NCBI GenBank assembly: GCA_028284565.1
Contig: JANQRM010000496.1
Coordinates: 1-10,902, forward strand
Direction of reading: 5' to 3'
Length of the DNA stretch: 10,902 bases
Source of the DNA: Anaerolineae bacterium
GTDB taxonomy: Bacteria > Chloroflexota > Anaerolineae > Aggregatilineales > Phototrophicaceae
Shown: positions 1-8,080 of the stretch, piece after piece
How positions within the stretch are numbered: position 1 is the first letter of the stretch
Layout of the letters: the number at the start of each line of letters is the position of its first letter
Position numbers and translations under genes: made by a program
Notes under the pieces: generated by a model
Seen by the model: the letters and a program-made list of their open reading frames with translations, nothing else
Told to the model about the DNA's origin: nothing
Databases searched by the model: none

Positions 1-1
1 C

Positions 2-3000
2 ATCTATGCATTGGGGATGACCTTTTACGAGATGGTGACTGGACGTGTCCCCTTCCAACCCTCATCGGCTTATGAAGCTCTGCAAATGCACACGCGCAAT
101 CCTATTCCACCGCCAACTCAGGTGCGTCCCGGTTTGCCACCCGAAATCGACGGGATTGTCTCGCGTAGCTTAGCGAAAGACCCCAACCAACGCTATCAAT
201 CGGTTGGCGATATGTTGGCACAAGTGACTCGTCTACAAGGCGGGGGGCAACAATCCCAAGTTGGCTATGCCACTCAACAAGAACAGCAAGGTCCTGTTAA
301 CTATGTCACCCGCCACGATTCCAATCCCATACCCTTACAAATGCCTCAAATGTCGGTGGAAGGGCTAGCACCCGTTGAGCAGGGACGCACACGCTTGGTC
401 TATTTCCGTGAAGGACAACCGCAACAGTCAGCATGGCTTTCGGATGGGGTTATCAATATCGGGCGTGATTCGCAAAGTAACAATTTGACACTCGAAGGGG
501 AACTCGTATCACGAAATCATGCACGTGTCGATAGAGGTTCAGATGGTCATTATTATCTAACCGATCTCGGCTCCCGTAATGGGGTCTGGTTGGGTCCGAA
601 ACGCTTAACACCCAAACAGCGGACCCTCTGGCATCCCTCACAGGTGGCGCGAATAGGTGAGTATTGGGTGAAATTGGAGGATGGACGAACCACTCCTCAA
701 CAGCGGAATCCGGGGATTGTGGCACCGGTGGTCAGTGGCAACAATGTTAATAATCCCAATGCCGCGCCTAGACGCGAGTCCGATAATGTTGGCATTCGCA
801 TATTTGAACCCAATGTAGCGGTTGACCCCGGTGAAACAGTCATTGTTGAAGTGGAGGTCATCAACAAATCGAATGAACACAATAGCATCACGCTGGACAT
901 ACCAAATTTACCCACCCATTGGTATACGCTTCCGCAAGATGCTGTTCATTTACAAGGGGGGCGTTCTCAACGGGGAAATATCACCATTCACCCGCCTAGA
1001 AGTTTGGAAAGCACATCACAAGTTCCTGCAACGAGTGTCTTTGCCCGTCGCGCGATTGACCCCAATGATTATGCCTCTGCGCCTTTATTTTTGAATATGG
1101 GTGGTTTCTCGCAAGTTTCGACCCGCCTTGATCCCAAGCGTCTCGAAGGCGACCGCCCGGCTTATCTCTATTTGACCAATCAGGGCAATCAGCGTGAAAT
1201 CTGGCAGGTGAGTGGCAGTGATGTGGATCGTCTGCTGGATATTCGGCTTGATCCCTCTCAAATGACAGTTGAGCCGGGTCAATCGGCACAGATGGCAGTG
1301 CGGGTGAGTTCGATGCGTCGGCGAGCGATTGGCAATCGCAAAACCGTGCCGTTTACCTTGACGATTAATCCCTTGCACGCCGATGGACGACAGGAATCAC
1401 AAGCGGGTGAATATGTCGATGTGCCGTATGTCTCTGCACGGGTGCTATCCATTATCGGGGGAAGCTTGCTGGCTGGAATTCTCATCTTGCTCTTCTTAGC
1501 GATTCTGCTGAGTCTGTTGCGAAGCGGACAAGGCGATGGAACGGCGGTTGCGGATGGTGGTGGCACGACTGTCATTGCGACTCCCACCGCGTGTTCACCG
1601 GAGGATGCCCAATGCGATACGGATGGGGATGGCTTAACAGATGTCGCGGAAGCCGAATTTGGGAGTGACCCGACCAGAGCCGACTCTGATGGGGACGGTT
1701 TAAATGATTTACAGGAACGCCAAAACGGAACCGACCCCAACAATGTGGATACGGATGGGGACACCCTCAATGACTTTTTGGAATTAGGACAACGTACCAG
1801 CCCCATAAATGTAGATACGGATGGGGACGGAATAAATGATAATATCGACCCGCAACCCTTAGTTCCAGCAGAACCCACAGCCGATGCCGCAGGGACACAG
1901 GCGGCAGGGCAGGGAACTGCCGAAGCACAAGGCACGCAGGGGGCAGACCAATCGGGGACTCAAGATGCACAGGCGACTCAGGCACAAGAGACAGCCAATG
2001 CTATCGGCACACAAACGAATATGCCTGTGTTAACGATCAATGACCCACCCACTATTCCTGAAGGTGATGTAGACGGTACTACGGTTGTCATATTTACCAT
2101 CTCTCTCTCCGTACCCAATCCGGGACCTGCTCCAATAACGGTCAATTATGCCATCACGCCCGGCACAGCGATGGATGGGTCAGATTATGACTCAGGCAGT
2201 GTGACCCCCGGCTCACCCATTGTTTTTAACGTTGGTGAAAGTGTCAAAACGCTCTCTGTTCCCATTATTAGCGATCTTGTTGCAGAAACGACTGCGGAGA
2301 CCTTTACCGTCACGCTATCGGGTCCCACGGGGGCGACACTTGGAAAATCAGTTGGCGTTGGCACAGTTAACGACGATGATACGAGTCTTCAGTTGCCAGT
2401 CGTCAATATTGATGATGCCTCAGTGACAGAGTGTGATATGGGTGATCCAGTGGCAAATATTATCTTTAACGTCACGATTTCTACAGCTCCTACTGTGGAT
2501 GTAACCATACCCTTCGCCGTTTTGGGTGGTACTGCCCAAGTTGGGACGGACTATAACAACCCCTCCACAACATCGATACCGTTTACAGCAGGCGACGCGA
2601 CACCCAAAACAATCACTGTTCCGACTATTTGTAATGACAATCCTGAACCAGATCGCAACTTCACGGTAGTACTCCAAGGTGGGGCTGGAGTTACCTTTAG
2701 CAAAAATATTGGCGTTGGCACGATCGTCGATAATGATTTGCTGAATTTACCTGTGATTAGTATTAGCGATGGTTCCGTTACGGAGTGCAGTTCTGGGACA
2801 GTAAATATGACATTTGATGTGACGGGCAATGGGACGTTTACCACAGATATTATTGTCAGTTTTTCCATTGCTCCTGGAACGGCGGATGCGAGTGATTATG
2901 ATTCGACGATGGTGTCGTTTGGCGGTACTACTCTACCGCCTCCCAACTCCTTTACGTTACTTCAGGCTTCACCAATGGGAACCCTAACTGTACCAATTGT

Positions 3001-4255
3001 CTGTGATATGAATGTTGAACCCACGGAGGAATTCACCGTTATTTTGGAGAGCGCACCAGGCGCGACTTTTGGTAAAAATGTGGGAACTGGAACGATTATT
3101 GACGATGATTTACCGGCTTCAATTACGGTGAGCGATTTTACAGCGAGTGAATGCAATGGAGCAGGCACGAACGCCTTTACGTTTGATATTACGTCTGTAA
3201 TGGGGAATACAACTGTAGAATACGCGATTATTGATGGGTCCGCTACGATTGCGGACTCTGATTATTCTGTTCCTGCATCAAATCCTGCGAGTCCACTATC
3301 GTTTGCGGCTACAACAACACATACAATTACCGTTGATGTTACCTGTGACAGTACGTTTGAGACTGATGAAAATTTCTCGATTGTCTTAAGTAATCCTGTG
3401 AACGGAATAATTAGCAAGGGCATTGGGGTAGGGACAATTCTGAATGATGATAACCCGCCAACGATTACGATTGATGATGTTGCTTTAGACGAAGGTGACT
3501 CCCCTATGCCTCCTGGTTGTACAACTACAGCGTTCGATTTTACAGTTCGGATTTCCCAAAATGTGCCAGCAACGGTCAATTATAGTATTAATGAAGGATC
3601 AGCGACCGACCAAACCCCAGATAATGATTATGATCCACCAACTATAACACCGATTACTTTTCCAGATACTGACGGCTCGCCTCTGACAGAAACAATTACT
3701 GTTAATGTCAATTGTGACACTACACCAGAACAAGACGAAACCTTTACTGTGATGCTATCTAATCCAATCGGAGGAGTTATCATAAAGGATACAGGGATCG
3801 GGACTATAATAAACGACGATGTGCCAACGATATCGATACGTCCGGCACCGGACGTTAATGAAGGGACCCCGCTTTGTAGTGCAAATGGTTGTGGTGAAAC
3901 ACATTTGGAGGGCGTCCAATTAGTTTATGAAGTAGAGTTGACCGATCCAAATCCAGGTCCGGGAAATATAACTGTTGAGTACCAAACAACTACCATTGTT
4001 CCTACATGTTCTATTTTTCCCGCATCCCCCGGTCAACCAGGCAACCGCAATCATCCTAATCCTGACTATGTAGCTCAATCTGGTGTGTTACAATTTGCAC
4101 CAAATGTCACTAATCAATTCATACATATAGATGTATTAAGTGACAATGATAGTGAGTTTATTGAAGGTGTAGTAGTTCGGCTGTTCAACCCTTCTGGCGC
4201 AACATTAGAAGATATACCTGAAATCAACAGTGGATGTATCTTGGATGATGATTAA
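2..4255 (+). CDS. Receptor-like Ser/Thr protein kinase with FHA domain, TM helix, TSP3 and Calx-beta ectodomain (5' partial)
   Basis: The reading frame is open from base 2, so the start and kinase N-lobe lie outside the window; about 1417 residues are visible. It opens with kinase subdomain IX ([18 protein letters not shown]), and the subdomain XI Arg follows in DPNQRYQS. A Gln-rich linker leads to an FHA domain at about 395-690, with GRD at 461-469 and SRNH and GSRNG further on. Next come Ig-like segments (about 780-1420) resembling those after FHA domains in other bacterial proteins. A 26-residue hydrophobic helix spans 1442-1519. Beyond it are four Asp-rich TSP3 repeats, a Q/A/T linker and six Calx-beta repeats. 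Inferred topology puts kinase and FHA in the cytoplasm and the Ca2+-binding repeats outside. The FHA could bind the kinase's own phosphothreonine. The gene ends at TAA with a terminator just after. Domain calls are firm; ligand and substrate are unknown. Confidence 0.93.
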   Translation: MYALGMTFYEMVTGRVPFQPSSAYEALQMHTRNPIPPPTQVRPGLPPEIDGIVSRSLAKDPNQRYQSVGDMLAQVTRLQGGGQQSQVGYATQQEQQGPVNYVTRHDSNPIPLQMPQMSVEGLAPVEQGRTRLVYFREGQPQQSAWLSDGVINIGRDSQSNNLTLEGELVSRNHARVDRGSDGHYYLTDLGSRNGVWLGPKRLTPKQRTLWHPSQVARIGEYWVKLEDGRTTPQQRNPGIVAPVVSGNNVNNPNAAPRRESDNVGIRIFEPNVAVDPGETVIVEVEVINKSNEHNSITLDIPNLPTHWYTLPQDAVHLQGGRSQRGNITIHPPRSLESTSQVPATSVFARRAIDPNDYASAPLFLNMGGFSQVSTRLDPKRLEGDRPAYLYLTNQGNQREIWQVSGSDVDRLLDIRLDPSQMTVEPGQSAQMAVRVSSMRRRAIGNRKTVPFTLTINPLHADGRQESQAGEYVDVPYVSARVLSIIGGSLLAGILILLFLAILLSLLRSGQGDGTAVADGGGTTVIATPTACSPEDAQCDTDGDGLTDVAEAEFGSDPTRADSDGDGLNDLQERQNGTDPNNVDTDGDTLNDFLELGQRTSPINVDTDGDGINDNIDPQPLVPAEPTADAAGTQAAGQGTAEAQGTQGADQSGTQDAQATQAQETANAIGTQTNMPVLTINDPPTIPEGDVDGTTVVIFTISLSVPNPGPAPITVNYAITPGTAMDGSDYDSGSVTPGSPIVFNVGESVKTLSVPIISDLVAETTAETFTVTLSGPTGATLGKSVGVGTVNDDDTSLQLPVVNIDDASVTECDMGDPVANIIFNVTISTAPTVDVTIPFAVLGGTAQVGTDYNNPSTTSIPFTAGDATPKTITVPTICNDNPEPDRNFTVVLQGGAGVTFSKNIGVGTIVDNDLLNLPVISISDGSVTECSSGTVNMTFDVTGNGTFTTDIIVSFSIAPGTADASDYDSTMVSFGGTTLPPPNSFTLLQASPMGTLTVPIVCDMNVEPTEEFTVILESAPGATFGKNVGTGTIIDDDLPASITVSDFTASECNGAGTNAFTFDITSVMGNTTVEYAIIDGSATIADSDYSVPASNPASPLSFAATTTHTITVDVTCDSTFETDENFSIVLSNPVNGIISKGIGVGTILNDDNPPTITIDDVALDEGDSPMPPGCTTTAFDFTVRISQNVPATVNYSINEGSATDQTPDNDYDPPTITPITFPDTDGSPLTETITVNVNCDTTPEQDETFTVMLSNPIGGVIIKDTGIGTIINDDVPTISIRPAPDVNEGTPLCSANGCGETHLEGVQLVYEVELTDPNPGPGNITVEYQTTTIVPTCSIFPASPGQPGNRNHPNPDYVAQSGVLQFAPNVTNQFIHIDVLSDNDSEFIEGVVVRLFNPSGATLEDIPEINSGCILDDD
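1616..1857 (+). repeat. Four tandem 66-bp units encoding TSP3-type Ca2+-binding repeats
   Basis: The Asp-rich motif D-[TS]-D-G-D recurs at 1616, 1682, 1748 and 1814, exactly 66 bases (22 residues) apart. The first three units continue with [LT]-[TLN]-x-D and end in a short SDP/TDP/TSP turn; the fourth is cut short after DNIDPQP. At DNA level three of the four copies share gatacggatgggga. This spacing and the oxygen-ligand pattern match thrombospondin type 3 repeats, which bind Ca2+ outside the cell. The block lies about 32 residues after the transmembrane helix, so it forms the membrane-proximal stalk of the ectodomain. Confidence 0.9.
1865..2020 (+). repeat. Gln/Ala/Thr/Gly-rich low-complexity linker inside the kinase ectodomain
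   Basis: This in-frame stretch is made almost only of A, T, Q, G, E and D, with GTQ or ATQ recurring. It lacks hydrophobic residues and predicted structure, and separates the TSP3 stalk from the first Calx-beta repeat. Such segments usually act as flexible spacers that carry surface domains through the wall layer. That role is inferred from position and composition only. Confidence 0.75.
2024..4252 (+). repeat. Six Calx-beta repeats forming the distal ectodomain of the kinase
   Basis: Six units can be delimited: 2024-2380, 2393-2737, 2747-3109, 3119-3451, 3458-3820 and 3821-4252. Units 1-5 begin with [IV]-[TNS]-[IV]-x-[DN], carry a GTA/GSA or SDYD-like turn in most units, a later E-x-[FT]-[TS]-[VI] strand, and close with GxGTI-x-[ND]-D-D or DND. 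The sixth is longer and divergent, with an extra Cys-rich insertion and a C-terminal GCILDDD. Calx-beta modules bind Ca2+ at the acidic inter-domain loops and occur in integrin beta-4, Na/Ca exchangers and bacterial adhesins. Units 2-5 carry a matched Cys pair. The units differ widely in DNA sequence, so they are not recent duplications. Confidence 0.88.
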
Positions 4256-4257
4256 TT

Positions 4258-4289
4258 AAGAGCCGAGCTATGTTGTCTCGACTCTTTTT
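4258..4289 (+). terminator. Intrinsic terminator after the kinase gene, possibly bidirectional
   Basis: The left arm aagagccgag (4258-4267) pairs with ctcgactctt (4277-4286) with one C/A mismatch. The loop is nine bases, and a T-run at 4285-4289 follows on the plus strand. The hairpin begins three bases after the kinase stop codon. Read from the minus strand it is followed by a weaker U/A tract (cttaattaat), so it may also serve the convergent gene that stops at 4304. Confidence 0.8.
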
Positions 4290-4303
4290 GTTGACATAAA
4301 CGC

Positions 4304-5356
4304 TTAGTTTGTTGGGACGAAAGCCAATAGGGTTTGGGGCCATCTGTCGGTGATAATGAGGAAGCCCATGTCATCGAGGCGGACAATGCCTTCCCAGTTG
4401 CGTCCACGGCTGTCTTCTGTCATGAGCAATTGAATCGGTGGTGTATCGACCAATTCAATTCCATCGTCGGTATATTGTAAAGCAACCAGACGTTCAAAAC
4501 CGTCGAATTCTGCTTGGCTGGCTCCCATGCCATATTGCTCGAAGAGGGGGTCACTCTCAACAGCCAGAAAATCTTCACCAGAGAAGAAGTAGTTAATCAC
4601 CCAGAAGACCCCATTTTCATCATGTGCTGTGCCATCTGTCACGCGCCAGTTGATGTTGGGGAAGGGCAATGTTGACAACTCACCTGTGAGCAAATCAATT
4701 TGATAAGCCACAGGGTTTTCATTGACGGTTGCACCATTGGCTTCATAGGTAGCGACGACAGTATTGCCCACGAGCATCATATTTTCATATGCCATATTGT
4801 TAAAGTCTGTTTGGCGTGGAATCTCAATGAAATCATCCAAGTTGAGGTCAATGCCACTGAGTCCGGGGCGGATTTGTCCCGAAACGAGATAGGAACGCAT
4901 GGTGGGGTCATCTCGATTGACCGTATCGGCTTCGATGGCGAGGAAGATTTGGTCACGCACAAAAAAGCCACGGTCTGTAATGACAACAGCGGCTTCAAAG
5001 CCATCAAATGCCACGGCAAAGCCATTCACCGTTTGCAGGATGTCTTTCCCATAAAGGGGGACAGGGCGGGGTTCAAGCGGTTCGGGATTGTCTTCTGCCA
5101 GATAGTCGAGGATGTCATCTTTTTCTAGCGCGAAAAACATACCGACATTACCTTCAGTCCGATAAATGAAGGGATTTTCTGTGATGAAAATCAACCAATC
5201 ATTATACCAGACCAGCGATGAAATCTCGGCATTTCGTTCTGAGGCAGGACCTACCAGTTCAATAAATTGTGGTGCAGTTTCTTCGGCTTCTTGGGCAATG
5301 ACGAGCGGAATCATGAGGAACAATAAGGTAAATAAAAGTAGTGCCTTGCGGAACAT
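4304..5356 (-). CDS. Secreted protein of unknown function, probable beta-propeller (esterase-like phytase type)
   Basis: The 350-residue product opens with a clear Sec signal peptide: a basic MFRK start, a run of Leu/Phe/Ile, and a probable cleavage after VIA near residue 21. The mature part shows repeated beta-strand blocks with W, D and G at turns. The last 31 residues contain NWEGIVRLDDMGFLIITD. This resembles the closing blade of esterase-like-phytase or SdiA-regulated-type propellers, whose blades read x-x-EG-[IL]-x-x-L-x-D-G-x-[FL]-[LI]-[IV]-x-[DS]-[DN]. The match is to fold style only, and no catalytic residues can be assigned. It has no membrane anchor or lipobox, so it is expected to be released or wall-held. 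It converges on the kinase gene. ATG at 5356 is supported by a strong Shine-Dalgarno. Confidence 0.85.
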   Translation of the reverse strand: MFRKALLLFTLLFLMIPLVIAQEAEETAPQFIELVGPASERNAEISSLVWYNDWLIFITENPFIYRTEGNVGMFFALEKDDILDYLAEDNPEPLEPRPVPLYGKDILQTVNGFAVAFDGFEAAVVITDRGFFVRDQIFLAIEADTVNRDDPTMRSYLVSGQIRPGLSGIDLNLDDFIEIPRQTDFNNMAYENMMLVGNTVVATYEANGATVNENPVAYQIDLLTGELSTLPFPNINWRVTDGTAHDENGVFWVINYFFSGEDFLAVESDPLFEQYGMGASQAEFDGFERLVALQYTDDGIELVDTPPIQLLMTEDSRGRNWEGIVRLDDMGFLIITDRWPQTLLAFVPTN

Positions 5357-5362
5357 TGTGTA

Positions 5363-5369
5363 ACCTCCT
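5363..5369 (-). promoter_or_regulatory. Strong Shine-Dalgarno for the secreted protein
   Basis: On the minus strand this reads AGGAGGT, a near-perfect complement to the 16S 3' end, six bases before ATG at 5356. It fixes the start and predicts strong translation. Confidence 0.85.
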
Positions 5370-5408
5370 AAAAATTAAGTGATATGATGCGAAAAGGTCG
5401 CAAGGTCT

Positions 5409-5427
5409 ATTGTAACGAACTTAAGTT
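5409..5427 (-). promoter_or_regulatory. Possible promoter with overlapping palindrome upstream of the secreted-protein gene
   Basis: On the minus strand a TACAAT hexamer (5409-5414, five of six to TATAAT) lies about 50 bases before the start codon. I find no convincing -35 box at 16-18 bases. Just upstream, 5418-5427 is a perfect 10-base palindrome (aacttaagtt), placed where a repressor or activator could act. The gap 5357-5518 holds no gene and no clear terminator for the upstream B3/4 gene, so read-through is also possible. Confidence 0.3.
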
Positions 5428-5518
5428 TAAGAAACGAGGCGAAGTCTTATTAAACATACGTCAAGGAAATCATGGTAGATTACAATGTCGTCTGGTGCAA
5501 TAACCTGATTTTTCTAAC

Positions 5519-6223
5519 TTAGCTAATAGATGAATTATGCTTGCTCAAAACTGCATGTTGGTACCCTCCGCCAGCGTACTGTTCGAGAAGTTCGAGCATA
5601 TCTTGGATTGCATTCTCGACATCATTGTGTCCACCCTCATGATGGGCTTCGATAGTGATAATCGCATGGGTGGTACTGGGGTTGGCGGCACTGTGTCGGC
5701 TTTGTCGCCAGCACCAACGTCTGGCAAAGACACGTTGCTCTTCATCCGAGAAGATGACCTCATCAACATCAGGATGAATGACTTCATCTCCATGCAACTC
5801 AGTATACCTCTCAGTTCCGTCGGCAAAGTGAACGGTCAGCGTGCCAGTAATCTCCGCTTGATCAATAATAGCTATCGGAACGGCGTAGCGTATACTGATA
5901 AGGTTGCCGATGTCAACCAACGTATTGATGCTTGGAATGTCCCCCTTTTTGGTCAGACGACGCAGAAGGGCTTCACTCGCACTGCGGTATTTGGTAGGAT
6001 TGACTCCAAAACTACTGAGAGCACGTCGCCATGCGGATAGTGAAGGTATTTCACTCAAGGGTGTATCGCCAATCCTCTCGATGATTGCCTGTTGTTCAGC
6101 AAGATAACGTTCCTTTAGTTCATCGCTTGGCGGTGGATTAGTCATGTCTTCGGCAAGAATTATGCCTCCAGCGAGATAGGGAAACTTCTCTAGGATAGCG
6201 ATATCGTATTGAAAGATTGCCAT
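5519..6223 (-). CDS. Stand-alone B3/4 domain protein (PheRS beta editing-domain homologue, COG3382-like)
   Basis: The product has 234 residues. About residues 65-215 match the B3/4 fold of phenylalanyl-tRNA synthetase beta: WRRALSSFGVNPTKYRSA (65-82), PSINTLVDIGNLISIRYAVP (97-116) and a late RRWCWRQS (168-175) followed by a strand and helix. In PheRS this domain hydrolyses mischarged Tyr-tRNA. Free-standing homologues are widespread and mostly uncharacterised, so trans-editing or amino-acid/tRNA binding is a family-based inference. The N-terminal 60 residues are helical and without signal peptide, so it is cytoplasmic. AGGAGA (6229-6234) lies five bases before ATG at 6223, inside the end of the MFS gene. 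Only one base separates the two genes, so they are almost certainly cotranscribed. An HHEGGH cluster at 194-199 looks unusual for the family. Confidence 0.87.
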   Translation of the reverse strand: MAIFQYDIAILEKFPYLAGGIILAEDMTNPPPSDELKERYLAEQQAIIERIGDTPLSEIPSLSAWRRALSSFGVNPTKYRSASEALLRRLTKKGDIPSINTLVDIGNLISIRYAVPIAIIDQAEITGTLTVHFADGTERYTELHGDEVIHPDVDEVIFSDEEQRVFARRWCWRQSRHSAANPSTTHAIITIEAHHEGGHNDVENAIQDMLELLEQYAGGGYQHAVLSKHNSSIS

Positions 6224-6224
6224 G

Positions 6225-7505
6225 TTAATCTCCTACGAGAGGTTGTCTTTTGCGTTTAAGGTCTTGGTGGTCGAGGCGTTGAACTGCCCATACCCAAATG
6301 ACCAACGGAATGATGCTTGCCATGCCCGTCCATATCACGACTTGTTGCACATTTTCACTCCCGACACTGTCAATCAGCATCCCAACGACAATCGCGCTGA
6401 GGGCTTGCATCAATTCAAATCCCGCGAAGTCAATCGAGAACATGCGCCCTAAATATTCATCGGGTACGACCTTTTGGATAATCACCGAACTATAGGTCCA
6501 GTTGACTGAACCACCCATAGACCGAAGCATCAAGGCAAGGATTGCCAGTTCAAACGTGGGGGCTAGCCCAAAGAAGAACCAGCCAACTGTCGCCCAGATA
6601 AAGCCGACGATCATCAAACGACGCAATATTCGCACTGTGCCATCACTGAATCGGTTGGTTAAGACAGGACCCAAAATTGCACCAAAGCCAAAAGCACTCC
6701 ACAGTATTGCCATTGAGGTCGTGCCTTGCTCTCCAATTACAAACAATTGAGTCCCATAGATAATTAAGACAGCATCCACACTGCCGATGCTCAATCCAGC
6801 TTTGACAAATATGGCTGCTGCTGTGGCAGGGTGTTGCCGAAGATACCGCAGTCCTTGTCGGAAAGTGCGGTCACTTTTATCGCTGACCTGATGCGTTTCT
6901 GTGTCTGTCACCGCTGGATAAACAATCCGAATGCCAGCGACTAATAAGGCGGACAAGACAAAGGTGCCAGAGTCAATGATAAGTGCAATCGTCGTCCCGA
7001 ACTGCGATGCGACCAATCCGCCGACGATCGCACCCAATGCCAGCATCACGGACCATGTCACACTGCTGAGTGTGTTGCCAATGACTAAGTCGTCTCGTCG
7101 CAAGAGGCTGGGTATCAGGGCGTTCTTGGCGGGTTCAAACAGGGATGACAACATGAATTGAATGACTGTAAGCAGATAAATCAACCAGAGTCGGTCTGGC
7201 GATAGGGCAAATAACAAGAGGAAAACTGTCCCTGCACGTGAGAGGTCGCTGAATATCAACAATCTTTTGCGATCAAAGCGGTCTACGATGACTCCAGCAA
7301 TGGGACGAATCAGCAAAGGCGGAAGCAAACGCGCGAGCAAATAGCCACTGACTGCAAGCCCTTGATAAGGTGTATCTTCGGTGTAACTGATAATGAGTGC
7401 GGACAGCACAATTAGGTTGAACCAATCGCCCAAAAGACTGACGACCTGTGCAAGCCAGAGTTTTGTAAAGTCAGGGTTGCTTCGTAGAAGTTGAAGATAA
7501 GCCAT
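6225..7505 (-). CDS. MFS transporter, drug/macrolide-efflux type (MFS_3-like)
   Basis: The 426-residue, strongly hydrophobic product shows about twelve predicted membrane segments in two halves, the usual length for this superfamily. The N-terminal NPDFTKLWLAQVVSLLGDW is typical of MefA/EntS-like exporters. Motif A appears in the loop after helix 2 as GVIVDRFDRKRL (71-82). FEPAKNALIP, common in this branch, follows. A hydrophilic central loop (about 200-220, THQVSDKSDR) separates the halves. It most likely exports a small hydrophobic compound using the proton gradient; the substrate cannot be read from sequence. GAGGAC (7511-7516) supports ATG at 7505. It is the first gene of a unit with the B3/4 gene, and is divergent from crcB. 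Confidence 0.92.
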   Translation of the reverse strand: MAYLQLLRSNPDFTKLWLAQVVSLLGDWFNLIVLSALIISYTEDTPYQGLAVSGYLLARLLPPLLIRPIAGVIVDRFDRKRLLIFSDLSRAGTVFLLLFALSPDRLWLIYLLTVIQFMLSSLFEPAKNALIPSLLRRDDLVIGNTLSSVTWSVMLALGAIVGGLVASQFGTTIALIIDSGTFVLSALLVAGIRIVYPAVTDTETHQVSDKSDRTFRQGLRYLRQHPATAAAIFVKAGLSIGSVDAVLIIYGTQLFVIGEQGTTSMAILWSAFGFGAILGPVLTNRFSDGTVRILRRLMIVGFIWATVGWFFFGLAPTFELAILALMLRSMGGSVNWTYSSVIIQKVVPDEYLGRMFSIDFAGFELMQALSAIVVGMLIDSVGSENVQQVVIWTGMASIIPLVIWVWAVQRLDHQDLKRKRQPLVGD

Positions 7506-7609
7506 AGCGTGTCCTCGTGTGCGGAGCTATTGTCGTATACTATGGCAGAAATACTAGAGTTGAGCATTGTACTTTCGAGCAAATGGGCAAGGTCGTCGGT
7601 TCAGTCTGC

Positions 7610-7639
7610 TTGACAGCGTGTGATGGCTGGGAGTATGAT
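7610..7639 (+). promoter_or_regulatory. Sigma-70-type promoter for crcB-uppP
   Basis: A perfect TTGACA (7610-7615) is followed by an 18-base spacer and TATGAT (7634-7639, five of six). Transcription would start near 7646, leaving a leader of only about 20 bases before the crcB start. A leader this short cannot hold a fluoride riboswitch, so constitutive expression is suggested. Confidence 0.7.
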
Positions 7640-7665
7640 GTGACGGTTTTGTTCAGGAGTTGAAG

Positions 7666-8070
7666 ATGCAAACAGTCTTGGTGATTGGAGTGGGGGGCTT
7701 TGTCGGCGCGAATGCTCGATATTTCATTGGGACATGGGTGTTGGAACGCTTGACCACAACGCTGGGTTGGTCGTTCCAATATGGCACTCTGTTTGTCAAT
7801 GTCACAGGGTCGGTATTGCTTGCGTTATTCACCGTTTGGGCGAGTCAGCAAGTGGATGTGTCACAGGATGTCAAATTGTTGATTGCAACGGGCTTCTTTG
7901 GTGCATATACAACTTTTTCGACCTTTGCTAACGAGAGTATTGCGTATCTAAGGGATGGGCAGCCCTCGCTATTTTTATTGAATGTCATCTTGACGAATAT
8001 TTTGTGTCTCGTCGGTGTCCTGATTGGAATTTGGCTAGGACATCGCTTATGGGTTTCGGGTTCAATGTGA
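7666..8070 (+). CDS. crcB: CrcB/Fluc-type fluoride channel
   Basis: The 134-residue membrane protein has four hydrophobic helices, the full Fluc length. Family signatures are all present: GGFVGANARY (10-19) with the conserved Arg at 18, GTLFVNVTGS (40-49) with the pore Asn at 45, and GFFGAYTTFSTF (77-88) with the fluoride-path Thr/Phe/Ser residues. Fluc channels are dual-topology dimers that let F- leave the cytoplasm. Only one copy occurs here, so a homodimer is expected. I chose ATG at 7666 over the in-frame TTG at 7660 because CAGGAG (7654-7659) lies six bases before it. uppP follows after 10 bases. Confidence 0.95.
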   Translation: MQTVLVIGVGGFVGANARYFIGTWVLERLTTTLGWSFQYGTLFVNVTGSVLLALFTVWASQQVDVSQDVKLLIATGFFGAYTTFSTFANESIAYLRDGQPSLFLLNVILTNILCLVGVLIGIWLGHRLWVSGSM

Positions 8071-8080
8071 AGGGAACAAC

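Noticed and set aside
1279..1935. 218-codon minus-strand ORF
   Set aside because: It is the antisense of the repetitive TSP3 and linker region; its Ser/Pro-rich composition is a mirror of that coding, and it has no ribosome site or domain.
2352..2721. Recent duplication of Calx-beta repeats 1 and 2
   Set aside because: ttggcgttggcac is identical at 2352-2364 and 2709-2721, but the rest of the repeats is strongly diverged, so this is shared motif coding.
4700..5128. 142-codon plus-strand ORF
   Set aside because: It is antisense to the secreted-protein gene, which has a signal peptide and strong ribosome site; this frame has neither.
5460..5518. Terminator for the MFS-B3/4 unit
   Set aside because: A tcaggt/accaga hairpin with one mismatch exists on the minus strand, but no T-run follows it, so I do not call a terminator.
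5537..6040. 167-codon plus-strand ORF
   Set aside because: It lies wholly antisense to the well-supported B3/4 gene and shows no recognisable domain or ribosome site.
7506..7665. Fluoride riboswitch upstream of crcB
   Set aside because: GATGG and TGATG occur, but the paired segments and conserved core order do not fit, and the promoter at 7610-7639 leaves a leader of only about 20 bases.
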